DNA from: Clostridia bacterium UC5.1-1C12
GTDB lineage: Bacteria > Bacillota_I > Bacilli_A > Erysipelotrichales > Erysipelotrichaceae
Assembly (NCBI GenBank): GCA_001305055.1
Contig: BBZX01000001.1
Location: 744,001 to 808,000 of the forward strand
Reading direction: 5' to 3'
DNA length: 64,000 nt
Shown here: positions 27,976-36,668 of the stretch, one piece after another
Numbering within the stretch: the stretch's first letter is position 1
Layout: every line of letters starts with the position of its first letter
Made by a program: the position numbers and the translations under genes
The notes under the pieces: model-generated
Databases searched by the model: none
Seen by the model: only the letters and a program-made list of their open reading frames with translations
Told to the model about the DNA's origin: nothing

Positions 27976-28092
27976 GCAGCAGGAAATACCTGCTTGAACA
28001 GTCAACCCCAACTATGAATGTTCAAAACATTTTCTAATCCCTTTCATTTTAACAAAGAACAACGGCGTGATGAACCGTTGTTCTTTGTATAT
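27976..28092 (+). ncRNA. Small RNA unit E of the C-rich family
   Basis: A TACAAT at 27966-27971 precedes it. Hairpin 1 is GCAGG/CCTGC (27979-27983 with 27989-27993). Hairpin 2 is TTGAACA/TGTTCAA (27994-28000 with 28019-28025) with CAACCCCAAC in the loop. The single-stranded TTTCTAATCCCTTTC follows (28031-28045), then a 13-bp terminator, CAAAGAACAACGG/CCGTTGTTCTTTG (28053-28065 with 28075-28087). The layout matches units A and B. Confidence 0.6.
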
Positions 28093-28129
28093 TTATAGTA
28101 TAAAACAAATTTTATTGTTCATACTGGTA

Positions 28130-28232
28130 ATAGGCAGTCAGTAATTCCTCGCTGTACTGCTGTTTCATTCATATTTCTATCCCTTTCATGTTTCTTTATT
28201 GGAGGAAAAGCCTATCCCACAAGGCTTTTCAA
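28130..28232 (+). ncRNA. Small RNA unit D of the C-rich family
   Basis: A CATACT at 28120 may be the -10. Hairpin 1 is GCAGT/ACTGC (28134-28138 with 28156-28160), extended by CAG/CTG. Hairpin 2 is missing, and the C-rich TTTCTATCCCTTTC (28174-28187) follows directly. The terminator is AAAAGCC/GGCTTTT (28206-28212 with 28223-28229) with TATCCCACAA as loop. No copy of the upstream box is seen, so it may be co-transcribed or degenerate. Confidence 0.5.
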
Positions 28233-28244
28233 TTATATTCATCA

Positions 28245-28258
28245 TCACATAATTTCAC
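28245..28258 (+). promoter_or_regulatory. Conserved upstream box of small RNA unit B
   Basis: TCACATAATTTCAC begins 48 bp before the TATACT at 28293, the same distance as in unit A. It differs from the unit A box at one base. Confidence 0.6.
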
Positions 28259-28304
28259 GAAATACATACGTTTTCTTTTGACACAATTACGCTATACTAT
28301 ATTC

Positions 28305-28427
28305 AGGCAAGGATAATAGCTTGCTGATGAACATGGACAATCCCTATCCATAATGTTCAATCATATTCTATCCCTTTTATAAATAGTATTTGAAAAAGCA
28401 TCGTTCCCCTGCGATGCTTTTTTCTGT
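28305..28427 (+). ncRNA. Small RNA unit B of the C-rich family
   Basis: A TATACT (28293-28298) precedes it. Hairpin 1 is GCAAG/CTTGC (28307-28311 with 28320-28324). Hairpin 2 is GAACAT/ATGTTC (28329-28334 with 28353-28358) with inner GGA/TCC and loop CAATCCCTA. Then comes TTCTATCCCTTTTATAAATA (28366-28385) and the terminator AAAAGCATCG/CGATGCTTTT (28394-28403 with 28412-28421) with loop TTCCCCTG, the same loop as in unit A. No open frame explains these bases. Confidence 0.65.
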
Positions 28428-28454
28428 TATACTAAAGGTGTCAGGAGATTGCTT

Positions 28455-29308
28455 ATGAATGAAATACACTGCCGCAATGCATTAACTAAATCGAAGGGCA
28501 GATTCCCCTATGATTATGAATTAAATCCATATCGAGGCTGTGCGCATCACTGCCAGTATTGTTATGCCATGTACACTCACCGTTATTTAGAGGATGACGG
28601 ACACTTTTTTGATCATGTGCATGTGAAAAGCAATATCGTAGAAGCGCTGCGTTCACAGTTAACCGCCCCAGCTGGAAGCATAAAATCATTGGTATCGGAA
28701 CCGTCTGTGATGCTTATCAGCCCATCGAGGCAGAAATGAAGCTGATGCCGGAAATATTAAGGCTTTTGATTGAAACCGCTACTCCTTGTGTCATTTCCAC
28801 TAAATCAGCTTTGATTTTAAGAGACAAGGCACTGCTTGATGAGCTAGCTGAAAAAGTACCGGTCATTGTTGCTTTTTCTATCAACACCGTTGATGAAGAA
28901 CTGCGTAAAATCATGGAACCTAACGCAGCACCGATACAGGGACGAATCATGGCCCTGCGTGCCTTTAAGGATTCAAAAGTTAAAACGGGGCTGCACACTA
29001 TACCGATTATCCCGATGCTGACTGACAGCAGTGAAAATCTTGAGGCACTCTTACAGTTAGCTCATGAGGCTGATTATTTTACCTGCGGTACGATGTATCT
29101 GAGAGGTGAAACAAGAAAAGCGTTCATGGCATTTATCGAACGTCAATACCCTCATTTAAAAAGAACCTTTATGCAGCTCTATGCCAAAGGTTCTCTTGAT
29201 AAAGACTATAAAAAACAGTTATATTCTTGGCTGCGTCCGCGGATGAAGAATATCAATACTGATTATCAGCAGTTTTTGATCATGAATGAACAGCTTTCAC
29301 TATTTTAG
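28455..29308 (+). CDS. Radical SAM protein, spore photoproduct lyase-like family (apparent frameshift)
   Basis: The start MNEIHCRNALTKSKGRF leads to YRGCAHHCQYCYA, the CxxxCxxC cluster site of the Rv2578c/SplB-like radical SAM group. The frame breaks near 28675 and continues as KIIGIGTVCDAYQPIE, a hallmark of this family, then CVISTKSALILRD. It ends IMNEQLSLF, a common tail. Length about 284 residues. The function of this subgroup is unknown; it is not a full spore photoproduct lyase. An AGGAG site precedes the ATG at 28455, after the terminator of small RNA unit B. Confidence 0.85.
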
Positions 29309-30277
29309 AAGCAGATCTTCAACACCATTCAGATAAGCACGAACGGACTCCTCATTGATACTGTAATAGATGCGGGTTCCTTCTTTTTCCATCGTGATTA
29401 AGTTGGCATTAATCAAAGCGCTCATATGATAAGATACTGTAGCTGTAGTCAGATTTAATCTGCCAGCCAGTTTTTGCCCATAACTGCGCCCCTGTTTTAA
29501 TACGCTTAAGATTTCCAGCTTAGAGGGATCAGCCATAGCTTTCGCAGCCAATAAAACTTCTTCCTTATTGAAACATTGCTGATTCAGCTTGATCCAAATC
29601 ATTGCAATCCCATCACGGACATCGTAGACATTATGCTCACTATCATTGAATATTGTGATTCGGTTACATGAAAAACAGAGGGTCTGATGACAAGTGTTGA
29701 ATTTTCTTCATATTTGATGCCAATCTGATCGAAACGCTGCGGATTGATATGAGTTCGGTATAGTTCAAGCAAGGGTTCTATATCAGTCATATGTTTAATA
29801 ATAAGTGCTGCTGTTTCATTCAGCAATCCTTTTAATTCATGATAATAAGGCAGCGGATCATGATAGACTTTCAGCCATTGCCAGCGCACTGCATTACTTT
29901 GTGCCGCCATTTCCAAAAGCTCAAGCTGATCTGCTTTTTCCTGTGAGAATAATTTCAGATTGGCATCCATTTGCGTTCGGTATGCATCTGCATTCTCAGC
30001 CTCAATCTGATCAGCAGTGAGCACCATCATTGAAGCCAGCGGCATATCACCCTCAAAATAAGTCTGCAGCAGATGCTCATCAACATTCAGCTCTAATTGA
30101 ATCTGAGCACTGAGCTTATGCAGCTGATTAAAAACCATATCAACTGTTTCATCATGCACCCCATATTTATTTTTAATTAGATTGAGCGACTTTTTGATAA
30201 TCCTGCTGCTCCTGAAGCATATGCAGATATTCAATACTATCCAGAAAAGGATCGTATGCCAAGTAGTTTATATTCAT
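29300..30277 (-). CDS. ArsR-family regulator with long N-terminal domain (two apparent frameshifts)
   Basis: Three frames join to one protein of about 325 residues. The N-terminal part starts MNINYLAYDPFLDSIEYLHM (ATG 30277, GAGGC site), shifts near 30185, and forms a helical domain of about 220 residues. After a second shift near 29640 the C-terminal ArsR winged helix follows (AAKAMADPSKLEILSVLKQG, then ATVSYHMSALINANLI). The metal-binding ELCVCDL motif of classical ArsR is absent, so it probably senses something else. The gene faces away from small RNA unit C and its box. Confidence 0.78.
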
Positions 30278-30295
30278 AAATGCCTCTTTTCTAAT

Positions 30296-30309
30296 TCACA
30301 TAATTTTCC
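30296..30309 (+). promoter_or_regulatory. Conserved upstream box of small RNA unit C
   Basis: TCACATAATTTTCC begins 47 bp before the TATGAT at 30343. It shares the first 11 bases with the unit B box. Confidence 0.55.
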
Positions 30310-30350
30310 AATTTTATACTGTGAGTTGCCGACAACTTTTGGTATGATAG

Positions 30351-30446
30351 GTGCAAGGCAGAGATAGAAGCTGCCCCATTACTAATAAGTAATTCAATTC
30401 TCTCTCCTTTTATATAAAAGCTTAAGCGTCGTGAGACGCTTTTCTA
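30351..30446 (+). ncRNA. Small RNA unit C of the C-rich family
   Basis: A TATGAT (30343-30348) precedes TGCAAGG, as in units A and B. Hairpin 1 is GGCAG/CTGCC (30357-30361 with 30371-30375), hairpin 2 is ATTACT/AGTAAT (30378-30383 with 30388-30393). The pyrimidine stretch AATTCTCTCTCCTTTTAT follows and then the terminator AAGCGTC/GACGCTT (30424-30430 with 30435-30441). It is the most diverged member, with CTCTCTCC in place of CTATCCC. The terminator also serves the convergent aldehyde dehydrogenase gene. Confidence 0.5.
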
Positions 30447-31801
30447 TTTCATAAAGAATTTCATTAATTTAAGCTTATTGCCGTAAGGCGGATATTGTAC
30501 CGGTGCTTCTATACGGCTCTTCTTCAGGATACTCTTAAAATGAGAGAGTTCACAGAAACCTCGATAACCATGATATTGTCCCATACCGCTGTTGCCTACC
30601 CCGCCAAAGCCCAGCTTCGAGTTGGAAAGGTGCAGTAAGGTCGTATTGATACAGCCGCCGCCAAAGCTTAGATCCTTGCGGAAATGCTTTTGAAGATCAC
30701 GATCATTAGTAAACAGATATGCTGCCAGCGGTTTTTCATGCGCTCTTACATAATCAAATACTTCCTCGATATCCTGATACGTCAGAACAGGCAGTATCGG
30801 GCCGAAGATTTCCTCTTTTAAAAGTTCATCATTTTCACTTAAGCCATCGATCAAGGTCAGTTCAATCTTATGTGCCTCACGGTCTATATGACCGCCGGTC
30901 AGGATACGTCCTTCTTTTAAATAACCGCATAAACGGTCAAAATGCTTCTGATTGACGATTTTGCCATAGATAGGTGAAGCAAGACAGCCCTGCGGATAGA
31001 ATTCGTGAATGATTTGTTTCATTGCTTCAATCAATTGATCCTTCACTGATTCATGAACAAACAGCGTATCCGGCGCCACACATGTCTGTCCGCAGTTCAT
31101 CGCCTTGCCCCAGATGATGCGCTTGGCAGCCATTTTCAAATCGGCATCAGCCGCCACGATACACGGACTCTTACCGCCCAATTCAAGGGTCAGCGGCGTT
31201 AATGTTTCCGCAGCCGCACGCATAACGACTTCCCGACATGAACACTGCCGGTAAAAAAGATGTGGTCAAAGCGTTCTTTCAGGACTGCCTCATTCACCTC
31301 GCGGCCGCCTTCAATGACTCTGACAATCTCTTTATCAAAGTTTTCATTAATCATTTTCTTCAGCACTGCCGATACTGAACGTGAATAACTGCTTGGCTTA
31401 ATCAGCGTACAGTTGCCGGCACTCATCGATGCAATCAGCGGCGCGATGGACAGCTGAAGCGGATAGTTCCATGGTGACATTACTAAAACAACACCCAAAG
31501 GCTCCGGCTGAATCATGCTGCTTGATGGCATGAGCATTAACGGCGTACCTGCCCGTTTACAGCTGCTCCATGCCTTGCAATGCTTCACTGCCTCATTAAT
31601 TTCCATCATTAAAATACCAAACTCAGTTTCATAGCTTTCAAATTCAGATTTACCTAAATCTTCATATAAAGCATTAAATAATTCATGCTCATAGCTCAAC
31701 AAAGCATGTTTTAATTTTAATAAATTTTTCTGTCTCGCTTCTACCGACTGCATTTTGCCTTTTTTAAATCCATTCCTTAAAGCTTCTACAATTTCACGCA
31801 T
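30444..31801 (-). CDS. NAD(P)-dependent aldehyde dehydrogenase (apparent frameshift)
   Basis: This oxidises aldehydes to acids. The ATG at 31801 follows GGAGGTATTCT and gives MREIVEALRNGFKKGKMQSV. The cofactor segment is VVLVMSPWNYPLQLS. A shift near 31228 joins VHVGK to VVMRAAAETLTPLTLELGGK, holding the catalytic-region Glu. The nucleophile Cys is in GQTCVAPD. Length is about 453 residues, typical of class 3-like enzymes (YwdH group), and FGGVGNSGMGQYHGYRGF is the usual C-terminal signature. Confidence 0.9.
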
Positions 31802-31951
31802 AGAATACCTCCGATTTATATTTATTATACAACAAAACTTGATCAGCGGATATTCATAAGCCATTTATCCATACTACAAATAGCAAAGATTGTCTAATGA
31901 CATATCCTTGCCTGTACGATAGAATAGGTACACTTATATTGGGAGGTCTTT

Positions 31952-32749
31952 ATGGCAAGTTTTGTAACTAATTATATCCTGCTGATGATTTACAGCTTTT
32001 TAGGCTGGCTGTGTGAATCACTTTTAGTCACCGCGATGCAGCATAAGGCAGTGAATTCCGGTTTTCTAAACGGGCCAATCTGCCCGATCTATGGCTTTGG
32101 CGCAATGTTTGTTATTTTATTGCTGCAACCCTTTCAATCACATCCCGTCTTGGTTTTTATCTTAGGTGTCGTACTTACCAGCGCCCTCGAATATTTTACC
32201 TCATGGATCATGGAAATCTTATTTCATACCCGCTGGTGGGATTACTCACAATTCTTTCTCAATCTGAATGGCCGCATCTGTCTGCTTTTCAGCATGATGT
32301 TTGGTGTTATGTCACTTTTTGTTCTCTATGTGCTGAATCCTCGGATTCATGGGATATTAATGCTCATTTCTTATCCCGCGCAATGCTTTATGGCCGCCGC
32401 GCTGCTTGCGGCATTCCTTATTGACTTACTTTCTTCATTAGATGAACTGAAGGCCTATGATCAAGATATCCGCAAATTTGAAAAATGCTGTCCGGGAACT
32501 TAAAAACAAAAATTGAATGAAGTTGCACCGGCTTTCAGCCAGCTTGAATTAAGGGAACAGTTTAACGGCTTCATGGAATTGAAGGATGAGCGAATCAATG
32601 AGGTAAAACAGCACCTGAATGCCCGCTATGAAAAACTGGCTAATCAGGAAGGCTTTCACAGCCGTTTAAAGAATGCATTTCCGCAAATGAAAATCTCTTC
32701 TCAAAAACTGAATGCAATCAGTTCTTATCTAAAAGAACGGCAAAAATAA
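31952..32749 (+). CDS. CmpB-like ABC transporter permease family protein (apparent frameshift)
   Basis: Four to five membrane segments begin with YILLMIYSFLGWLCESLL, and the loop NSGFLNGPICPIYGFGA is the conserved core of the ABC_trans_CmpB family (putative permease), whose transport role is unproven. A shift at an A-run near 32505 joins it to LNEVAPAFSQLELREQFNGF, a cytoplasmic coiled-coil tail ending at 32749. Total about 265 residues. Its terminator is split by the mobile element that begins right after the stop codon. Confidence 0.8.
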
Positions 32750-32750
32750 A

Positions 32751-32756
32751 AATGCG
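32751..32756. repeat. Left copy of 6-bp direct repeat AATGCG at the element border
   Basis: AATGCG here recurs at 39908-39913. Joining the two flanks rebuilds AAAATGCGG, AAA, CCGCATTTTTT, a perfect terminator for the CmpB-like gene. This supports an insertion with a 6-bp coupling or target sequence. Confidence 0.55.
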
Positions 32757-32807
32757 CGCACCCATAAGGAAGTAAATTCATTATTGCAGGGCGGCATAAT
32801 CGAAAAG

Positions 32808-33957
32808 CTATGCCGTTCTGCTTTTTCTCTGCCGTTCAAGCGTTTGCTTGTTGTCCTGCACCAATGCGCCAATGAAGTTCCAAACAATTTCCACCCTTTG
32901 TCTGCGGTGTCCGCTGGACTTATCCGGCGCATGGACGATGATTATCTTCACAAACTCGTTTACGATGGTGGACGTTAATTCCCGTATTCCCACATACTTG
33001 CGGATAACGGTGGCGAAGCTGTCAAAGTCTGACTTGTCCTGCTCGTAGGTATCAACGGCGGTTTGTTCTGACTTGACAAACTCTGCCAGTTCCTTTTGCT
33101 CTGCTTCATACTCGCTGGACAGCTTCAAAAAACGCTCGTGGCTGATTGCGCCGCTGATGTCGTCCTCGTAAATCCTCTTGAAAATACGGTCAAGTTCGGC
33201 AATTCGTTTCTTCGCCTGTTCCAGTTCTTTCTTTCGCCGCTTCATTGCCTTTTACGCTTCCTCAAACCGCTGCTGATAAACCGTTTTCTGAAAACCCTGT
33301 ATATCGTCAAAGAACATTGCCGTTACGTCAAATATCCTCTGCCGCACAAACGACTTTAATGTTTCCTCGTGGATAAAGTGCATGGTGCAATCGCCTGAGT
33401 TACTCTTGTACTTGGAACAGCGGTAACAATCTTGCTCCGGCATCATGTTCTTGCCTGTTGCAAAATGCAGCTTGCTCCCGCAATCGGAGCAGTAGAGCAA
33501 CCCAAAGAATAGCCCTTGCCGCTCCGCCTGCTTGGCGGGACGGCGTTTGTTTGCCCTAAGTTCCTGCACTCGTTCAAATACTTTCTCGTCAACAATCGCA
33601 AGCTGCGTGTTGGAAAAGATACGGTAGTTTTCAGGGACGTTTTGCAGACACTTTTTCAGTTTGTGGGATTTGGAATAGGTCTTGAAGTTGACCGTACAGC
33701 CCGTATATTCCGGGCGTTCCAATATTCCCGCTATGGATTTGTAATCCCACCGATACAGGTTGTCCGGCATGGGTTTCCGTCGCGCTTTGCATAGTAGGCT
33801 TTGACTGTCAAAACCTTTTCGGCGGTCAGCAGCTTTGCAATCTGCATTGGGCCTTTCCCCGCGATACAGAGGCTGAAAATACGTTTGACTACCTCGGCGG
33901 CGTCCTCGTCCACAATCCACTTCTTTTTGTCATTGGGGTCTTTGATATATCCATACA
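32808..33957 (-). pseudogene. Large serine recombinase, N-terminally truncated and interrupted
   Basis: The visible part begins in the recombinase domain (GYIKDPNDKKKWIVDEDAAE), goes through a shift near 33775 to DGKPMPDNLYRWDYKSIAGI, the zinc ribbon (LYCSDCGSKLHF, then CYRCSKYKSNSGDC), and the DUF4368-like C-terminus (RKKELEQAKKRIAELDRIFK). Codon TAA at 33252-33254 lies where family members read Q, in frame with the rest, so it is a nonsense change. The N-terminal catalytic domain with the Ser is absent. Clearly inactive. Confidence 0.8.
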
Positions 33958-33965
33958 GCAGATTT

Positions 33966-34079
33966 GTGCAGAGACAATGGACGCAATATAGCGCGGCGCA
34001 ATGTTCAACTCGTCCGCTAATCTGTTTCTTGAATATCCCCGCGCCTTTCGTGCAGCTTTTATCACCTGTAATACGCTTG
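33966..34079 (-). pseudogene. Fragment of an element-type XRE regulator fused to the recombinase relic
   Basis: On the minus strand one frame reads VLQVIKAARKARGYSRNRLA and goes on to DELNIAPRYIASI, the first helix-turn-helix of the XRE regulators found beside integrases in Firmicutes elements. It stops matching after IVSAQ and runs directly into the recombinase sequence in another frame. The join is probably a deletion scar that removed the rest of this gene and the recombinase catalytic domain. Confidence 0.55.
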
Positions 34080-34159
34080 GATATGATTACACACTTTACA
34101 GTATTGACAGCAATAGAGCCTATTACTTTGGGCGTTAATTATAAAATTTTCAAAACCAC

Positions 34160-34202
34160 TTGACAAAAACCGAAATCGGATTTATACTAAAACCGAAATC
34201 GG
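34160..34202 (+). promoter_or_regulatory. MarR promoter with two identical operator repeats
   Basis: TTGACA (34160-34165) and TATACT (34183-34188) have an ideal 17-bp spacer. The motif AAAACCGAAATCGGATTT occurs twice, its palindromic core CCGAAATCGG at 34170-34179 (inside the spacer) and 34193-34202 (over the transcription start), 23 bp apart. This fits autorepression by the MarR protein encoded next. Confidence 0.85.
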
Positions 34203-34226
34203 ATTTTAAAAAACAAGGAGAACAAC

Positions 34227-34696
34227 ATGAAAAACAATTTTCAAGAACAGTTCGCTGCTTTATCTCGGCAGGAAAAAAGACTGATGAATTATACCATCGG
34301 ATTGCTACGCGGCTTAGTCTGTCTGATTCAGTATTTTGGGCGCTGTTCTGCCTTTGTGAAGATAGTGAACTATACACGCAGAATAGTCTTGCAGAAACCC
34401 TGTGTATCCCAAAGCAGACCCTCAATTCCGCTATCAGCAATCTTGTGAAAGACGGCTATATTTATCTTGAACAAATGGCCGTTGCACGCAACAGTAAGTC
34501 TATTCATTTAACGGAGAAAGGGCGTGAGTTCTGCAACCGATTTATTCTTCCTGTAATCAATGCAGAAGAAAACGCGCTTATGCGAATGACGGAAGCGGAG
34601 ATTGCCGACTATCTTACCCTATCACAAAAGCAATCTCAATTTTTGCAAGAGGAGCTTAATGCTTTTCTCGAAGCGGTAAGGAGTGAAAAACAATGA
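34227..34696 (+). CDS. MarR-family regulator of the ABC exporter operon (apparent frameshift)
   Basis: The ATG at 34227 with AAGGAGAAC before it starts MKNNFQEQFAALSRQEK. A run of six A near 34275 is one base off; correcting it joins to TDELYHRIATRLSLSDS. The winged helix is at NSLAETLCIPKQTLNSAISN followed by LVKDGYIYLEQ. About 157 residues. MarR proteins repress efflux genes and release on binding a drug-like ligand. The doubled operator upstream and the exporter downstream fit that role. Confidence 0.85.
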
Positions 34697-34877
34697 AAGA
34701 AGAATGGGTATTATGCCCCCAATGTCGTAGTAAAACAAGGCTGAAAATACGGGAAAACACTGAACTTAAAAATTTCCCTCTATTCTGCCCAAGTGCCGAC
34801 AGGAAATGTTAATTTCGGTCAAACAGTTTCATACATTAATTATAACAGAGCCAGACGCAAAGACGCAGAGCCGATAA
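34693..34877 (+). CDS. Cysteine-rich KTR-domain protein (apparent frameshift)
   Basis: The start overlaps the MarR stop (ATGA). The product MKEEWVLCPQCRSKTRLKIR has a CxxC and the KTR motif for which the family is named. One missing A near 34790 turns the end into FCPKCRQEMLISVKQ and EPDAKTQSR, giving a second CxxC and the usual C-terminus, 61 residues. These zinc-ribbon-like proteins are common on Firmicutes mobile elements; the function is unknown. Confidence 0.75.
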
Positions 34878-34908
34878 CACACAGATTTTGTGGTTATCGG
34901 CTCTTTTA
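34867..34908 (+). terminator. Strong hairpin between the KTR gene and the ABC genes
   Basis: AGAGCCGATAAC (34867-34878) pairs perfectly with GTTATCGGCTCT (34893-34904), followed by TTTA. It overlaps the KTR stop codon and lies 22 nt before the ABC gene, so it may act as a partial terminator that sets the ratio of regulator to exporter. Confidence 0.65.
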
Positions 34909-34929
34909 TTAAAATAGGAGGATTTTTTA

Positions 34930-36668
34930 ATGGAAAAACTTTTACACTTTTTATCGCCTTATAAAAAGCGGCTAACACTAATGCTATTACTGTTGTTCTT
35001 GCAGGTTTTGGGAACGCTGTATATCCCTACTCTTACGGCAGGTATGGTAAACAATGGAATTATTCAAGGTGATTTGGATTATGTTTGGAAAACAAGCGGG
35101 TTTATGCTTATGGTTGCATTAGTCACAGCAAGCGTTTCTATTTTTGGAACATATCTATCGACCTATATTTCGACAGGCATGGGGCGGGATATTCGAGGCG
35201 CCTTGTTTCGCAAGACACAGGCTTTTTCTGCAAATAACTTTAATCAATTTGGCGCGGCCTCTTTGATTACACGCAGTACTAACGATGTATCGCAAGTGCA
35301 GCAGGCTTTTTCTGCCATTGTTGAGATGCTGCTTCCCGCCCCTTTTATGACGATTGCAGGCCTTGTTTTAGCATTTTCAAAAAACCGAGAATTGGCTCTT
35401 ATTATATTGGGTTTAATGTTATTCATATTTATTATGACGATTACGCTTGGAAAAAGAGTTGTTCCGATTTTTGATACAATGCAAACAATGCTTGATACAA
35501 TCAACCGTACCGTTAGAGAAAGTATTATCGGAGTCAGAGTTATCCGCGCATTTAACCGAACACAGGACGATAAAAAAGAGTAAACAACGCATTTACGGAT
35601 TATGCCAATATAGCAATCAAGGCAAATAAGATTTTCGCTATTCTTATGCCGTTAGTGATGTTGTTCATGAATATTGGAACTATCTTAATTATTTGGTTTG
35701 GTGGAAAACAAGCGGCAGCCGGGAACATCGGTATTGGCGACATTATGGCAATCATCGAATACGCTATGATTACACTTATGTATTTGGTGATGGGGGTTGC
35801 TGTATTTCTGTTCATTCCACGCGCACAGACTTGTGCAAATCGTATTGATGAAGTCTTGAAAATGCAGCCGGAATTTTCAACAAGTGTTTCTGAAATCAGC
35901 ACACGCACCATGGACAAGAAAACGTATGCAAAGGTTGAGTTCCGAAATGTGACATTCCAATATGCAGACGCAGAAGAAGCGGTTTTGCACAATATTGATT
36001 TTATGGTTGAAACGGGTAAAACCACAGCCATTATAGGCAGTACTGGTTCCGGAAAGTCTACAATAGCAAGTCTTATTATGCGTTTTTATGACATTGCGGA
36101 GGGCAATATTCTTGTTGACGGAAAAGATGTGCGGGATTATTTACAAGGCGAATTGCGGAGTAAGGTAGGCTATGTACCGCAAGAGGCGTTTCTTTTCAGC
36201 GGCACGATTGCCGATAACCTGCGGCATGGCAAAAAGGACGCAACGATTGAAGAAATGCGTCATGCTGTAAAGGTTGCCCAAATCGACGATTTTATTGAGA
36301 ATGTTGAAAATGGGTTTAATCATACAGTTTCTCAAGGCGGCAGCAATTTTTCGGGTGGACAAAAGCAGCGCCTGTCCATTGCGAGGGCAGTTATAAAAAA
36401 GCCGGATATTTATATTTTTGACGATAGTTTTTCGGCTTTGGACTTTAAGACGGATACGCGGCTTCGTGCGGCTTTGAAACAGGAAATAATCGACAGCGGT
36501 GTTATTATCGTTGCACAACGTATCAGCACCATTCTTGACGCTGACCAGATTGTTGTATTGGACGAAGGGCGAATTGTAGGAAAAGGTACACATAAGGAAC
36601 TGTTAAACAGCTGTTTGGTTTACCAGCAAATAGCACACTCTCAATTAAGTAAGGAGGAATTAGCATGA
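34930..36668 (+). CDS. ABC exporter half-transporter 1 (apparent frameshift)
   Basis: A six-helix membrane domain (MEKLLHFLSPYKKRLTLML) is followed by an ATPase domain. The frame breaks at a run of six A near 35575; one more A gives RVNNAFTDYANIAIKANKIF. Walker A is GSTGSGKST, signature FSGGQKQR, and Walker B reads IYIFDDSFSALD, where Asp replaces the catalytic Glu. So one ATP site is degenerate, typical of heterodimeric multidrug exporters. It overlaps the next gene by 4 nt. Length about 580 residues. Confidence 0.9.

Noticed and set aside
28329..28386. Tiny frames with ATG inside the small RNA units
   Set aside because: They are at most 11 codons, lack ribosome sites and are not conserved between units.
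29300..30234. Two overlapping genes, an ArsR protein and a separate helical protein
   Set aside because: Their frames join into one protein with the layout of ArsR regulators with long N-terminal domains; two shifts explain the split.
27276..30446. CRISPR array as an explanation for the repeated units at 27-30 kb
   Set aside because: The repeats share structure rather than identical sequence, are unevenly spaced, and each has a promoter and a terminator; no cas genes are present.
34845..34908. First read as a repeated regulatory leader before the ABC genes
   Set aside because: The repeated bases are the last codons and stop of the cysteine-rich KTR gene, so the repeat is explained by a gene end and its decayed copy.
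36141..36593. 150-codon frame on the minus strand within the ABC gene
   Set aside because: It is antisense to the ATPase domain with clear Walker motifs and has no ribosome site.
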